From contig NZ_CAADHO010000012.1 of NCBI RefSeq assembly GCF_900699765.1, positions 62,001-126,000 on the forward strand: a stretch of DNA of 64,000 nt, given 5' to 3'. This DNA comes from Desulfoluna butyratoxydans (lineage in GTDB: Bacteria; Desulfobacterota; Desulfobacteria; Desulfobacterales; Desulfolunaceae). Positions 33,390 to 42,137 of this stretch are shown piece after piece; positions within the stretch are counted from its first letter, which is position 1, and each line of letters opens with the position of its first letter. The notes beneath the pieces are model-generated. The model had not been told where the DNA came from and did not search any database. It worked only from the letters and a program-made list of their open reading frames with translations. The position numbers and the translations under genes were made by a program.

Positions 33390-34625
33390 ATGAAATTCGA
33401 TCAATATTATATATCCGACGACATCAAGAAGAACCTGGCCCAGCTCGGATTTAAGCGGCCCACGGACATCCAGTTCAAGGCGATCCCATCCATTCAGAAG
33501 GGAGAAGATGTTCTGGCCATTGCCCAGACAGGCACGGGAAAGACGGCCGCTTTTGCCATTCCCCTCATCGACAGGATCCAGCGGGGCAAGAGCAGCAAGC
33601 GCTCGTACGGTATCCGCTGTATCGTCATGGTGCCCACGCGGGAACTGGCCGCTCAGATCGGCGAGGTGTTCGACAGCCTCTCGCGCCACACCAAGGTCAA
33701 GACCTTTGCCCTGTACGGCGGGGTGGAGCAGGATGCCCAGATCAAGAAACTTCAGGACGGCATCGACGTGCTGGTGGCCACCCCCGGGCGCATGTTTGAC
33801 CTTATCAGCCAGGGTTATATCCGGCTGAACCGCATCGACACCCTGGTGCTGGACGAGGCGGACCGGATGCTGGACTTGGGATTCATCGACGACATCCGTT
33901 TCGTCAAAAAGAAGATCACCCGAAAGCACCAGACCCTCTTTTTTTCGGCCACCATCAATGAAAAAATCAAGAAACTGGCCTTTTCCCAGGTAAAGAGCTC
34001 AGCCATCCGCATCCAGCTCTCCCCCGAGGACCCGGTCTCCAAAAACGTCTCCCATGCGGTGATGTTCGTGGAGATGGACGACAAGCGCTTTTTTCTGGAG
34101 CGCTATGTACGGGACAACCCCGAGAGCAAGCTGGTGGTGTTCGTGCGCACCCGGGTGCGGGCGGAGCGTGTGGCAAAGGCCATGGGGCGCGTGGGCATCG
34201 AGGCCGTCTCCATCCACGGGGAAAAAGAGCAGGCGCAGCGCCTTGAGGCCATGAAGGCTTTTAAGGAAGGGGCATGCCGGATGCTCATCGCCACGGATGT
34301 GAGCGCGCGTGGCATCGATATCCCGGACGTCACCGCCGTGATCAACTACGACCTGCCCGAGGTGGCGGAGAATTACGTCCACCGGGTGGGCCGGACCGGT
34401 CGCGGTGTGAACAAGGGCGTGGCCCTCTCCTTTTGCAGCAGGGAGGAGAAGGACCGCCTGGAAGAGATTCAGGAATTCATCGGTAAAGAGGTCGAGGTGC
34501 TCCACGTGGGAAAAACCGACTACGCCCGGACCCTGCATTTTTCCAATGAGCTGTCGGCAGAGGAGCTCATCGCAGAGAACGAAGCCTTTGAAAAGAGCCG
34601 AAAGAGAAAGAAGAAGCGCAGGTAG
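33390..34625 (+). CDS. DEAD-box ATP-dependent RNA helicase (RhlE-like)
   Basis: 411 residues, ATG after AAGGAAAACGA. All core motifs are present in order: Q motif (RPTDIQFKAIP), AQTGTGKT, PTRELA, ATPGR, DEAD in VLDEADRMLDLGF, SAT, VFVRTRVRAERVA, ATDVSARGIDIPDV and HRVGRTGR. A short basic tail (KSRKRKKKRR) follows. Such helicases unwind short RNA duplexes in ribosome assembly and RNA decay. It stands alone with a palindrome upstream; cold-shock control is possible but not shown. Confidence 0.96.
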   Translation: MKFDQYYISDDIKKNLAQLGFKRPTDIQFKAIPSIQKGEDVLAIAQTGTGKTAAFAIPLIDRIQRGKSSKRSYGIRCIVMVPTRELAAQIGEVFDSLSRHTKVKTFALYGGVEQDAQIKKLQDGIDVLVATPGRMFDLISQGYIRLNRIDTLVLDEADRMLDLGFIDDIRFVKKKITRKHQTLFFSATINEKIKKLAFSQVKSSAIRIQLSPEDPVSKNVSHAVMFVEMDDKRFFLERYVRDNPESKLVVFVRTRVRAERVAKAMGRVGIEAVSIHGEKEQAQRLEAMKAFKEGACRMLIATDVSARGIDIPDVTAVINYDLPEVAENYVHRVGRTGRGVNKGVALSFCSREEKDRLEEIQEFIGKEVEVLHVGKTDYARTLHFSNELSAEELIAENEAFEKSRKRKKKRR

Positions 34626-34803
34626 CGGTCTGCGCCGCCCGGGGCGGCACCGCAACGGTGCGCGCCCCTTGTTCCATGAAAAAGTAAAGAAATCGCAGTG
34701 GCGGGACGATATCATGGAAAGGCGTTTTGATGTAAACGGCGGTGCCCCGGTCGAGGCCGGGGAGCGACAAACCGGAAGATGACCGCTGGCTGGGGGGAGT
34801 AGC

Positions 34804-37800
34804 GTGAGGACATATCCAGGGCCCTGGAGAGGGTGTTGCTGTTTGTTGCGGGGGCTCAATGCGGTGGTGATGGCCATTGCAGCCGTGTATCTGTGGGGGG
34901 GCTGGCAGGTGCCATCTGTCTGTGCCGCCGATTCGGTGCGCGGTGCCGGAAATGTGTTGTTTTTAAGCTCCTATCACCCCAGTTATCCCACTTTTTTCAG
35001 GCAGGTGGAGGGAATCCGCTCTGTCTTTTCTCCCCGGTCCATCCATTTTGATATCGAGTGCATCGACACAAAACGATTCGACCCCCCGGAAATCAAAGCC
35101 CATTTTCACGACCTTCTCACCTTCAAGCTCTCGCGCCTTCCGGCCTACGACCTCATTCTGGTGGGGGACGACAACGCCCTTCACTACGTACTGGACCACC
35201 AGGGTGATCTGTTTAAGAACATTCCCATGGTTTTTTTCGGGGTGAACAACCGGCGGCTTGCCCTCGAACAGAACGAGAACCCCCTGGTCACCGGTGTGGT
35301 GGAGTCGGTTGCCCTCTCCGAGACCCTCACCCTCATGGCTCGGCTGCAGCCGGACGTCCGGCGTATCGTGGCCATCGCGGACAACACCGTAAGCGTCAAG
35401 GGCGTGCTGGATCATTTCCATGCCGCGGCCCGGGAGTTCAAGTCCGTTCAGTTCTCCATGCTCTCCCTTGAAAACCTGAGCTTTGAAGAGCTGGCAGAGG
35501 TGCTGAAGACCTTTGACAGCCGGGATGCGGTGCTGCTGCTGTCTGCCTTTGTGGACCGCACCGGGCGTCGCATCGACTTCGACCATGCCCTGTCTCTGGT
35601 TACGGAAAACCTTGCGTCCCCCCTGTATCACCTCTGGTACCACGGCATGGGGCAAGGGGTCATCGGCGGCAAGCTCATCAGCCATTTTGACCAGGGAAAA
35701 CGGGCCGCGGAGATGGCCCTGGAAATCCTGTCGGGAACCCCGGCCTTTGAGGTGCCCGTGGAGGCGGACAGCCCCCACCGCTTTGTTGTGGACCCGGAGG
35801 CCATGGAAGCAAGGGGCATGTCCCTTTCCCTGATCCCCAACGGCGTGGACCGTTATCGCAGTGCTGAGACGTGGGAAGGCACCTACGGGCTCTACACCCG
35901 CGTTGCCCTGGGGGGCATCGGCGTGTTTTCTTTCCTCGCCTGCGTTTTGGCCGTCATTGCCTTTCATCGGCGACGCGCCGATGAGCAGGTGGCCAAAAGC
36001 GAGCTGCGGTTCCGCCGGTTGACCCGGCACATGGAAGAAGTGTTCTGCGTGGGCTCCATGGCCACGAGGGAGATCCAGGAGATCAGCCCCGCTGTGGAGA
36101 ACATCCTGGGGCTGTCCCCGTCAAGGGTGCGCCGCAACCCCACCCTGATCCGGGAGGCCATCCATGAGGAGGACCGGGAGTCGTTTTTTGCGTATCTGGT
36201 TCGCCTGCAGTCCGGCCAGGAGGGGATGGAGTCCATTGAGTTTCGCATGCGGGATGTCAAGGGGCGGCTGCGGTGGCTCCGTTTCAGGGGGTTCAGCATC
36301 GAAGAGACCGGTGACGGGGATTCCAAGATCGCAGGCATGGCCTCGGACATCACCGACGCAAAGCAGGAGGATACCGCCATGAAGGCCCTGGTGGAGACCC
36401 TCGCCGGGCGGGTGGAACAGGATTTTTTCGACGGGGCGGTACGACAGCTTTGCGCCTTCCTGGGATGCGACACGGCCATAATCGGAGAGATCCGTGAAGA
36501 CAAGATGGTCCAGACCCTGGCCATGGTTCAAGACGGGTACATGAAGGACTCCATGACCTATCAGCTCATGGGGACCCCCTGTTTCGAGTCCATGAACGAA
36601 GGGGTCTGCATCTATCCCGAAGGGGTGCGGGATCGGTTTCCCTCCAACTCCATGCTTCGGCAGCTTGAGGCCGAAGGGTATCTGGGGTTTCCGTTGCGAA
36701 GTCACAACGGAAAGATCATCGGGGTGATGTGTGCCATGTCGAGGACCCGTTTTTCCATCCCCAAACGGACCCAGGAGGTGGTGGCCATCCTCGCCAAGGG
36801 TATTGCCAACGAGATGGAACGCCTGGAGAACGAAAAAGAGAAAAAATCCATGGAGATCAGCCTGATCCGTTCCCAGAAAATGGAGGCCATCGGCACCCTG
36901 GCAGGGGGCATTGCCCATGATTTCAACAATATTCTTTTTCCCATCATGGGGTATGTGCAGATGATGCAGGAGGAGATCTCCGCGTCGAGTCCCCACGGCC
37001 GATACCTGAACAAGATCCACGCAAGCTCGCTGCGAGCCAAAAAACTGGTGAACCAGATCCTTGCCTTCAGTCGCAAGGGGGACCAGGTTTTTGAACCCGT
37101 CATGATTCCAGAGGTCCTCACCGAGGTGATGGAGCTGGTGCGGGCCAGCCTGCCGGCAACCATCGACCTGCGGGTGCATGTCACCGGAGAGATCCTTCCG
37201 GTGATGGGGGACGCCACCCAGATCCACCAGGTGGTGATGAACCTCGTGACCAATGCCTACCACGCCATGGAGGGAAGGGGCGGCTGCATCTGGGTGACTC
37301 TGGCTCCGGGGGGCAAGCCCGGTGGCGGCGGGGCCTCCGGTGTTACCCTCACCGTTCGCGACACCGGAGGGGGCATCGAACCTGCCGTTTTGGACTGTAT
37401 CTTCGATCCGTATTTCACAACCAAGCCCAAAGAGAAGGGCACTGGTCTCGGCCTGGCCGTGGTCCACGGGATCGTGGAGAACCACGGGGGGGAGATCGAC
37501 GTGGAGAGCACCCTCGGGGTGGGCACGACCTTTATCGTTCGTCTTCCCTGCATGGAGTCGGCCTGTGTGGAAGAGGACGTCTCGGACGTCTCCCCCGCCC
37601 CCGAAGGCCATGAGCACATTCTGGTGGTGGACGACGAGGAGGAGGTGTGCATGGTGGAGCGGATGATGCTTGAGAGGCTGGGTTATCGGGTCTCGGTGGC
37701 GTCAAGCGGTCTGGATGCCCTGGACCTTGTTGCCGCCGATCCGGATTCGGTGCAGCTCATACTGACGGACATGACCATGCCCCAGATGACGGGCCTTCAA

Positions 37801-37983
37801 CTTGTGGCCCGGGTACGTGAGATGGGGTGTCTCATGCCGGTGCTTCTCTGCACGGGGCTTAAAGATGCGGCCCAGGAACGGGCCTCCAAGGGGCTTGGGG
37901 TGCTTGGTATCGTGAAAAAGCCGGTGAGCATGGGTGAGCTTGCGGACCAGGTGCGACAGGCCCTGGATACGGTGCGGGTCTGA
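34804..37983 (+). CDS. Hybrid sensor histidine kinase with periplasmic ABC-substrate-binding-like domain
   Basis: 1059 residues from a GTG behind GGGGGAG. Order: signal/anchor (1-40), periplasmic domain resembling ABC_sub_bind proteins (about 45-325; FLSSYHPSYPTFFRQVEGIR, VFFGVNNRRLAL), transmembrane helix (about 352-375), PAS (385-510), GAF (525-675), HisKA with the phosphorylated His near 702 in GGIAHDFNNIL, HATPase (FDPYFTTKPKEKGTGLGLAV) and a C-terminal receiver with LTDMTMPQMTG. It autophosphorylates on ligand binding and passes phosphate to its own receiver, and perhaps to an external regulator that is not adjacent. A terminator follows. Confidence 0.93.
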   Translation: MRTYPGPWRGCCCLLRGLNAVVMAIAAVYLWGGWQVPSVCAADSVRGAGNVLFLSSYHPSYPTFFRQVEGIRSVFSPRSIHFDIECIDTKRFDPPEIKAHFHDLLTFKLSRLPAYDLILVGDDNALHYVLDHQGDLFKNIPMVFFGVNNRRLALEQNENPLVTGVVESVALSETLTLMARLQPDVRRIVAIADNTVSVKGVLDHFHAAAREFKSVQFSMLSLENLSFEELAEVLKTFDSRDAVLLLSAFVDRTGRRIDFDHALSLVTENLASPLYHLWYHGMGQGVIGGKLISHFDQGKRAAEMALEILSGTPAFEVPVEADSPHRFVVDPEAMEARGMSLSLIPNGVDRYRSAETWEGTYGLYTRVALGGIGVFSFLACVLAVIAFHRRRADEQVAKSELRFRRLTRHMEEVFCVGSMATREIQEISPAVENILGLSPSRVRRNPTLIREAIHEEDRESFFAYLVRLQSGQEGMESIEFRMRDVKGRLRWLRFRGFSIEETGDGDSKIAGMASDITDAKQEDTAMKALVETLAGRVEQDFFDGAVRQLCAFLGCDTAIIGEIREDKMVQTLAMVQDGYMKDSMTYQLMGTPCFESMNEGVCIYPEGVRDRFPSNSMLRQLEAEGYLGFPLRSHNGKIIGVMCAMSRTRFSIPKRTQEVVAILAKGIANEMERLENEKEKKSMEISLIRSQKMEAIGTLAGGIAHDFNNILFPIMGYVQMMQEEISASSPHGRYLNKIHASSLRAKKLVNQILAFSRKGDQVFEPVMIPEVLTEVMELVRASLPATIDLRVHVTGEILPVMGDATQIHQVVMNLVTNAYHAMEGRGGCIWVTLAPGGKPGGGGASGVTLTVRDTGGGIEPAVLDCIFDPYFTTKPKEKGTGLGLAVVHGIVENHGGEIDVESTLGVGTTFIVRLPCMESACVEEDVSDVSPAPEGHEHILVVDDEEEVCMVERMMLERLGYRVSVASSGLDALDLVAADPDSVQLILTDMTMPQMTGLQLVARVREMGCLMPVLLCTGLKDAAQERASKGLGVLGIVKKPVSMGELADQVRQALDTVRV

Positions 37984-37994
37984 AAAGGGGCTTG

Positions 37995-38034
37995 CCGGGC
38001 ACCCCGCGGGCATGTGCCGCGGGATGCCGGTTTT
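37995..38034 (+). terminator. Terminator of the hybrid kinase gene
   Basis: CCGGGCACCCCGCGG pairs with CCGCGGGATGCCGG, a long imperfect stem, then TTTT. It begins 11 bp after the stop. Confidence 0.8.
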
Positions 38035-38052
38035 CCTTATTGACGCCATGGC

Positions 38053-38517
38053 TTAGATGCTTGCAAACACCTCTCGAAGGGCGTCGGCCACCTGGATGTA
38101 GCTGACGTCGGCGTCGGGATAGATGGTGTCGAAGTGAGCCTGGAGCTCAGAGGCCAGGGGCTCCCTGAGTGCAGGATCGACCTGGGCGATCTCGGCAAGG
38201 GCGCTAAGGGACTCGCCCCCACCTGATGCGATGTCCATGGCAAGGTTGTCCATGTTGCCCGCCACAAAGGTGTTGATGCGCTGGTCGATGGCGAATTTCG
38301 TGGGCTCGCCGCACTCCAGGGTGCCGGATGACATGCCAAAGGTCTGGTTGCCGCAAAGCCCGTTGAGGAAGGTGCCCAGGAGGTTCCATCCCAGTCCTTC
38401 TTTTTCTCCTATTGCTACCCTTCCCAAACCACATCCGCAATCTTCGGATACCGTTTTACCATACGTGGTACCGACCAACATAAACAGAATACCCAACGTG
38501 ATAATACACTTTTTCAT
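38053..38517 (-). CDS. DUF3015 family exported protein
   Basis: 154 residues, start after AGGAGAGAACC. Residues 1-20 are a signal peptide (MKKCIITLGILFMLVGTTYG). DCGCGLGRVAIGE, NQTFGMSSGTLECG and the following IDQRINTFVAGNMDNLAMD are the DUF3015 pattern, with conserved cysteines likely in disulfides. The protein should be periplasmic; function is unknown in the family. It converges with the kinase gene. Confidence 0.88.
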   Translation of the reverse strand: MKKCIITLGILFMLVGTTYGKTVSEDCGCGLGRVAIGEKEGLGWNLLGTFLNGLCGNQTFGMSSGTLECGEPTKFAIDQRINTFVAGNMDNLAMDIASGGGESLSALAEIAQVDPALREPLASELQAHFDTIYPDADVSYIQVADALREVFASI

Positions 38518-38632
38518 GGTTCTCTCCTGAAATGAAATGGTAGGTGATCGTGCCGCAAGTAAAATGCGTTTACAGCGATTTGCGGCAAGGGGGGAGTAAA
38601 GCTACGACGACAATATATGTAAAAAAAAAGAT

Positions 38633-39484
38633 TTATTCAAGTGCTGGCTTTCCTTCTGCGAGATTTCGCAGTGTCGCGGCCAGCTTTTCCCTGTAGATCT
38701 CTCGCCATGTCATGAGGGCATCTGTGTGGACGCCACCTTTGACAGTCCACATGGTCTTGGGGGAAGCGGCGGCGTCGTAGAGGCGGCGTCCGTGGTCATA
38801 GGGAATCACGCGGTCCTTGGTGCCGTGGATGATGAGTACCGGGGTGGGGGAGAGGCGTTCAATGACCGGTCCGGGGCTGTGTCCGTTGGTGGCCATGACA
38901 AAAGAGAGGGGCCATTTCAGCCACTTCAGAACAGGAATGAGCCCGATTTTATCTCGCGCGATGGACCGGTAGGAAAAAAACGCACTGTCCACCACCACGC
39001 CCTTCAGGGGCACATCCGGTGTTGCCGCCGCCGCGGCCACGGCATTGGCACCGCCCAGGCTCTGGCCAAAGGCGATGAGGCGGGACGGGTCCACATCAGG
39101 GCGTGAGGCCGCGTATTTAAGGGCTGCCACAGAATCCTCAAACACACCCCGCCTGCCGGGTTTGCCCTCGGAGTCCCCGTACCCCCTGTAATCAAAAAGG
39201 AGGAGGTTGAACCCAGCTTCAGGGAGCCATTCGACGAATCCGTAATGGTTGGAGATATTGGCCGCGTTACCGTGGAAGTGGATGACCGTGCCGAAAGGGA
39301 CTGCCTGGGACGAGGCGATGAACCAGCCCGTGAGGCGGGTGCCGTCGATGCTTTCAAAGGAGACCTCCTCGTAAGGGCGGTCCGGGGTCTGGTAGAGCCG
39401 ATTGTCCGGGTGATAAAAGAGCCCGTTGGCGCAGCCGGTGATAAATAAAAGGAGCAGGACGATGAATGGGGTGTGACGTTTCAT
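38633..39484 (-). CDS. Alpha/beta hydrolase lipoprotein
   Basis: 283 residues from the ATG at 39484. The signal ends LLLLFITGC, a lipobox, so it is membrane-anchored outside the cytoplasm. The hydrolase fold is clear: VIHFHGNAANISNHYGF, LLFDYRGYGDSEGKPG, nucleophile elbow AFGQSLGGANAV, the acid region IHGTKDRVIPYDHGR and catalytic histidine in GGVHTDAL. It resembles the ABHD12/17-BEM46 group, which act as thioesterases or lipases. Substrate unknown. Confidence 0.9.
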   Translation of the reverse strand: MKRHTPFIVLLLLFITGCANGLFYHPDNRLYQTPDRPYEEVSFESIDGTRLTGWFIASSQAVPFGTVIHFHGNAANISNHYGFVEWLPEAGFNLLLFDYRGYGDSEGKPGRRGVFEDSVAALKYAASRPDVDPSRLIAFGQSLGGANAVAAAAATPDVPLKGVVVDSAFFSYRSIARDKIGLIPVLKWLKWPLSFVMATNGHSPGPVIERLSPTPVLIIHGTKDRVIPYDHGRRLYDAAASPKTMWTVKGGVHTDALMTWREIYREKLAATLRNLAEGKPALE

Positions 39485-39676
39485 GGCAGATTCCAGTCTT
39501 GTGATGGTTGCTGGGCAGGCAGGGACGTTATAGCACATGTCGCGGATTTGTGTTGACTGTTTTACATGTGTAGTATTGATTTTTCATGTATGATGTGGGA
39601 CCGTTGGTGGCGTCGCGCCGCAACGCCGCTACGGGACGGGGCGGTGCATTTCTGAAAAAAACAAGGAGGCAGTCCC

Positions 39677-40774
39677 ATGGACAAGGATGCATACATCATC
39701 ATCGCAGAGAGGATGAACCGGAATCCCATGAGGGTTCCCCGGGTCGAGGGCGAGTTCACCCCTTCGTTTATTGAATACCTTAAGCTTGTGTATACCCCGG
39801 AAGAGGCGGAGGTGGTCCGGCACCTGGATGTGCTTCCCGCCTTTGTTACCTTTGAGCAGGTGGCCGAAGCCACCGGCCTTTCCGTGGAAGAGGTGGGGCG
39901 CCGCATTGAATCGGCTCATCACAAGAACGCCCTGGTGGGCATGGGGACCATGTTCTGCCTTCCGCCCATTCCCGTTCTCTTGAACCTCCACCATTTTTAC
40001 AGCGACTTAAGGGAAGACGACCTTGAGGCCATCACCCTTTATCGTGATTTTTTCATCGACAAGGGCTACGGCCGCTACTACGAAACCAGTGAAGCGGGGA
40101 GTCCCGTGTTCAGGACCATCCCCGTGGAAGAGGCCATCCGGTGCGGGGAAAAGGTCATGACCTCGGAGGAGGCCCACAGTTTTGTTGAGAGCCTGTCCAC
40201 CGAGGATTTTGTCATGGTGCCCTGTCCCTGCCGGACCCGGGCGGAAAAGGCCGGAGACCGCGAGTGTCGGGACAAATTTCCCATCGGCAGCTGCATCATG
40301 ATCGGCTTTACCGCCCTTCACTTCGAGAGCATCGGCCTTGGAAAGCGCGTGACCCGGGAGCAGGCCCTCTCTTATATGGACGAGATGATCCGTTTGGGGC
40401 TGGTGCCCAACACCGAGAACGTGGAAAAAGAGAGCTCCACCATCTGCCTCTGCTGCGAGTGCTGCTGCTCCCAGGTGAGGGGGCGGACCCGCTGGGACAA
40501 CCCCGAGTCCATCTCTCCTTCCAACTTTGTGCCCAGGGCAAACGATGACTGCGTCATGTGCGGCCAGTGCCTTGAGCGCTGCTTTTTCGGGGCCCTCTCC
40601 CTGGACGAGGAGGCCGGAAAAGCCGTGGCCGATCCCACGGCGTGCATCGGCTGCGGCGTCTGCACCTTTGCCTGCGAGGCCGGGGCCCTCAAGCTGGAAC
40701 GCTTTGAACGCTCCACCCCCTTTGCTTCCACCGGCAAGATGCTCAAAGCCTTTCAGGCAGAAAACACACCTTAA
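39677..40774 (+). CDS. 4Fe-4S ferredoxin-type protein with extra cysteine motifs
   Basis: 365 residues, ATG after AAGGAGG. The C-terminus has two [4Fe-4S] motifs, CVMCGQCLERCFFGAL and CIGCGVCTFACEAGAL. Before them lie CPCRTRAEKAGDREC and CLCCECCC, which could bind additional clusters or metal. The N-terminal 100 residues contain a helix-turn-helix-like segment (FVTFEQVAEATGLSVEEVGR). Proteins of this layout are common in sulfate reducers and are presumed electron carriers; a partner is not visible nearby. Confidence 0.88.
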   Translation: MDKDAYIIIAERMNRNPMRVPRVEGEFTPSFIEYLKLVYTPEEAEVVRHLDVLPAFVTFEQVAEATGLSVEEVGRRIESAHHKNALVGMGTMFCLPPIPVLLNLHHFYSDLREDDLEAITLYRDFFIDKGYGRYYETSEAGSPVFRTIPVEEAIRCGEKVMTSEEAHSFVESLSTEDFVMVPCPCRTRAEKAGDRECRDKFPIGSCIMIGFTALHFESIGLGKRVTREQALSYMDEMIRLGLVPNTENVEKESSTICLCCECCCSQVRGRTRWDNPESISPSNFVPRANDDCVMCGQCLERCFFGALSLDEEAGKAVADPTACIGCGVCTFACEAGALKLERFERSTPFASTGKMLKAFQAENTP

Positions 40775-40781
40775 TGGGACG

Positions 40782-40888
40782 TGTCTCCGACGGGCAGGGG
40801 ATACATCCCCTGCACCCCAGGGTCGCGAATGCTCCCGACCTTCGTTCCTCAGGTCCATCGCATTCGCTGACGGGCTTCGCCCGTGGTG
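40782..40888 (-). repeat. Triple-hairpin repeat (family C), diverged copy
   Basis: GTCTCCGACGGGCAGGGGA, TACATCCCCTGCACCCCAGG and CTGACGGGCTTCGCCCGTGG match the unit at 43447-43546; the middle hairpin has been replaced by GACCTTCGTTCCTCAGGTC, still able to fold. Confidence 0.75.
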
Positions 40889-40949
40889 AACGGCAAGGCG
40901 TATTCATTTGCTGTCATGGGGGCAACATGTTTACGGGATAGGGAAAGAT

Positions 40950-41120
40950 GCCTCCGGCGGCCCTGCCGGGGGCCAAACTTTCAAAAAGTTTGACAAACAG
41001 GTCTTGCGGACACCTCGGAACGGCCGAACGTTATCGGCAAACCGATTGTTTTTAGCGTATTAGGCCTGCAACCGGAACGTTTTTGCGGAGCTTTTTTCAA
41101 AAAGCGACCCGCCGGAGGCG
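40950..41120 (+). repeat. Composite A/B dispersed repeat, copy 2
   Basis: Module A (TGCCTCCGGCGGCCCTGCCG, GGGGCCAAACTTTCAAAAAG, TTTGACAAACAGGTC) at 40950-41010, a 60-bp unrelated spacer, and module B (GGAACGTTTTTGCGGAGC, TTTTTTCAAAAAGCGACC, CGCCGGAGGC) at 41072-41120. Ends form an inverted repeat. Confidence 0.85.
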
Positions 41121-41158
41121 TTTTTTAAGAGCTGAATAATCACTTTTTATCTGTGTTC

Positions 41159-41911
41159 TCACCTGTTGTCGAACCGGCCCTTCTCCCTTCGAAATCGTTT
41201 CTTATTCTCTTTCCAGCTCTCTTTGTCTTTTTTGCCGTTCTTCTGCTTGTTAGGAGTGGCCGACAGGTCGTCGGGGTCGGGGAAGACGCTGCCCGGGGCG
41301 GGCTGCACCTGGGGTTTGGGCTTCTTTTTGGCAGTTTGTTTTTTGGGCTCGTCGGCCTTGGGAAGGCCCGGGCCGGAGAGGGCTTTGGCCGGGAGTTCGT
41401 GGGCCAGGTAGAGGTGGTCGGCGGCCTTTTGAAAGACAATGCCGTCGTCTTCGGCCATGGGCACATGGACGGTGAGAATGACCGGGTCCGGATCGATGCG
41501 CTTTCCAAGGCGTCTGGCAAAGCCCTTGTCTGTTGCCAGGCGGATAAGGGAATCGTCCGTGGGAGCCATGCCCCGTGCGTGGACCCTGGGCCAGGCCCTG
41601 CGGCGGATGACGGCGTAGAGCTCTCCGGGGACGTCGGCCTCGTAGCGGGGCAGGGCCAGGCGGCTCCGGTCTGCGGCGCGGATTTTCTTCTCCATTACCT
41701 CCACAGGACAAGGGGTGACGGTGAGGCACACCTCTTTGATGTGACCCTCCCGGATGTGTCGCCATCCCTCTTCTTCGGTGACGGCCTTGAGGAGTTCCTT
41801 GATTTTAACGTACCCGTCCTCATCGGGGACGAGGCCGAACTCATACGGGTCCACCCCCAGGGTGTAGGTGAGCATTTTTGCGAAGGCTTTGGCTGCTTTG
41901 ATCTGGCTCAT
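41159..41911 (-). CDS. Degenerate KptA/Tpt1-like (RNA 2'-phosphotransferase fold) protein
   Basis: 250 residues from the ATG at 41911, with AGGAA upstream. It follows the KptA outline: MLTYTLGVDPYEFGLVPDED then GYVKIKELLKA, IRAAD, LYAVIRRRAWPRVHARGM, RLATDKGFARRLGKRIDPDP, VILTVHVP, DGIVFQKAADHLYLAHELPA. KptA removes a 2'-phosphate from RNA using NAD+. Here the canonical LRH(x)P arginine-histidine is LGVDP, YHGT is YAVI and HLS is RLA, so the usual catalytic residues seem lost. Residues about 185-250 are a charged, lysine-rich tail. It may be a binding protein or do different chemistry. Confidence 0.65.
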   Translation of the reverse strand: MSQIKAAKAFAKMLTYTLGVDPYEFGLVPDEDGYVKIKELLKAVTEEEGWRHIREGHIKEVCLTVTPCPVEVMEKKIRAADRSRLALPRYEADVPGELYAVIRRRAWPRVHARGMAPTDDSLIRLATDKGFARRLGKRIDPDPVILTVHVPMAEDDGIVFQKAADHLYLAHELPAKALSGPGLPKADEPKKQTAKKKPKPQVQPAPGSVFPDPDDLSATPNKQKNGKKDKESWKENKKRFRREKGRFDNR

Positions 41912-42137
41912 GATGTCACGTTCCTGGTGTATCCTTGCCGGTCCCACCACGATTTGAAAATGGCTGTTGCATTTTAAGCCGTTGATGGTAAGTCAAGAGA
42001 GTCTATTTTTAAGCACGAGCCGGGCTTTCTTTGACCCGTGGCTCTAACCCCATAGTTGGTTTCCATGATGGCCCTTTGAAAAAGTCAGGGCACTGATTTT
42101 TGCCATCGCATCATAACACAAGGAGCTTTGAACGCGT

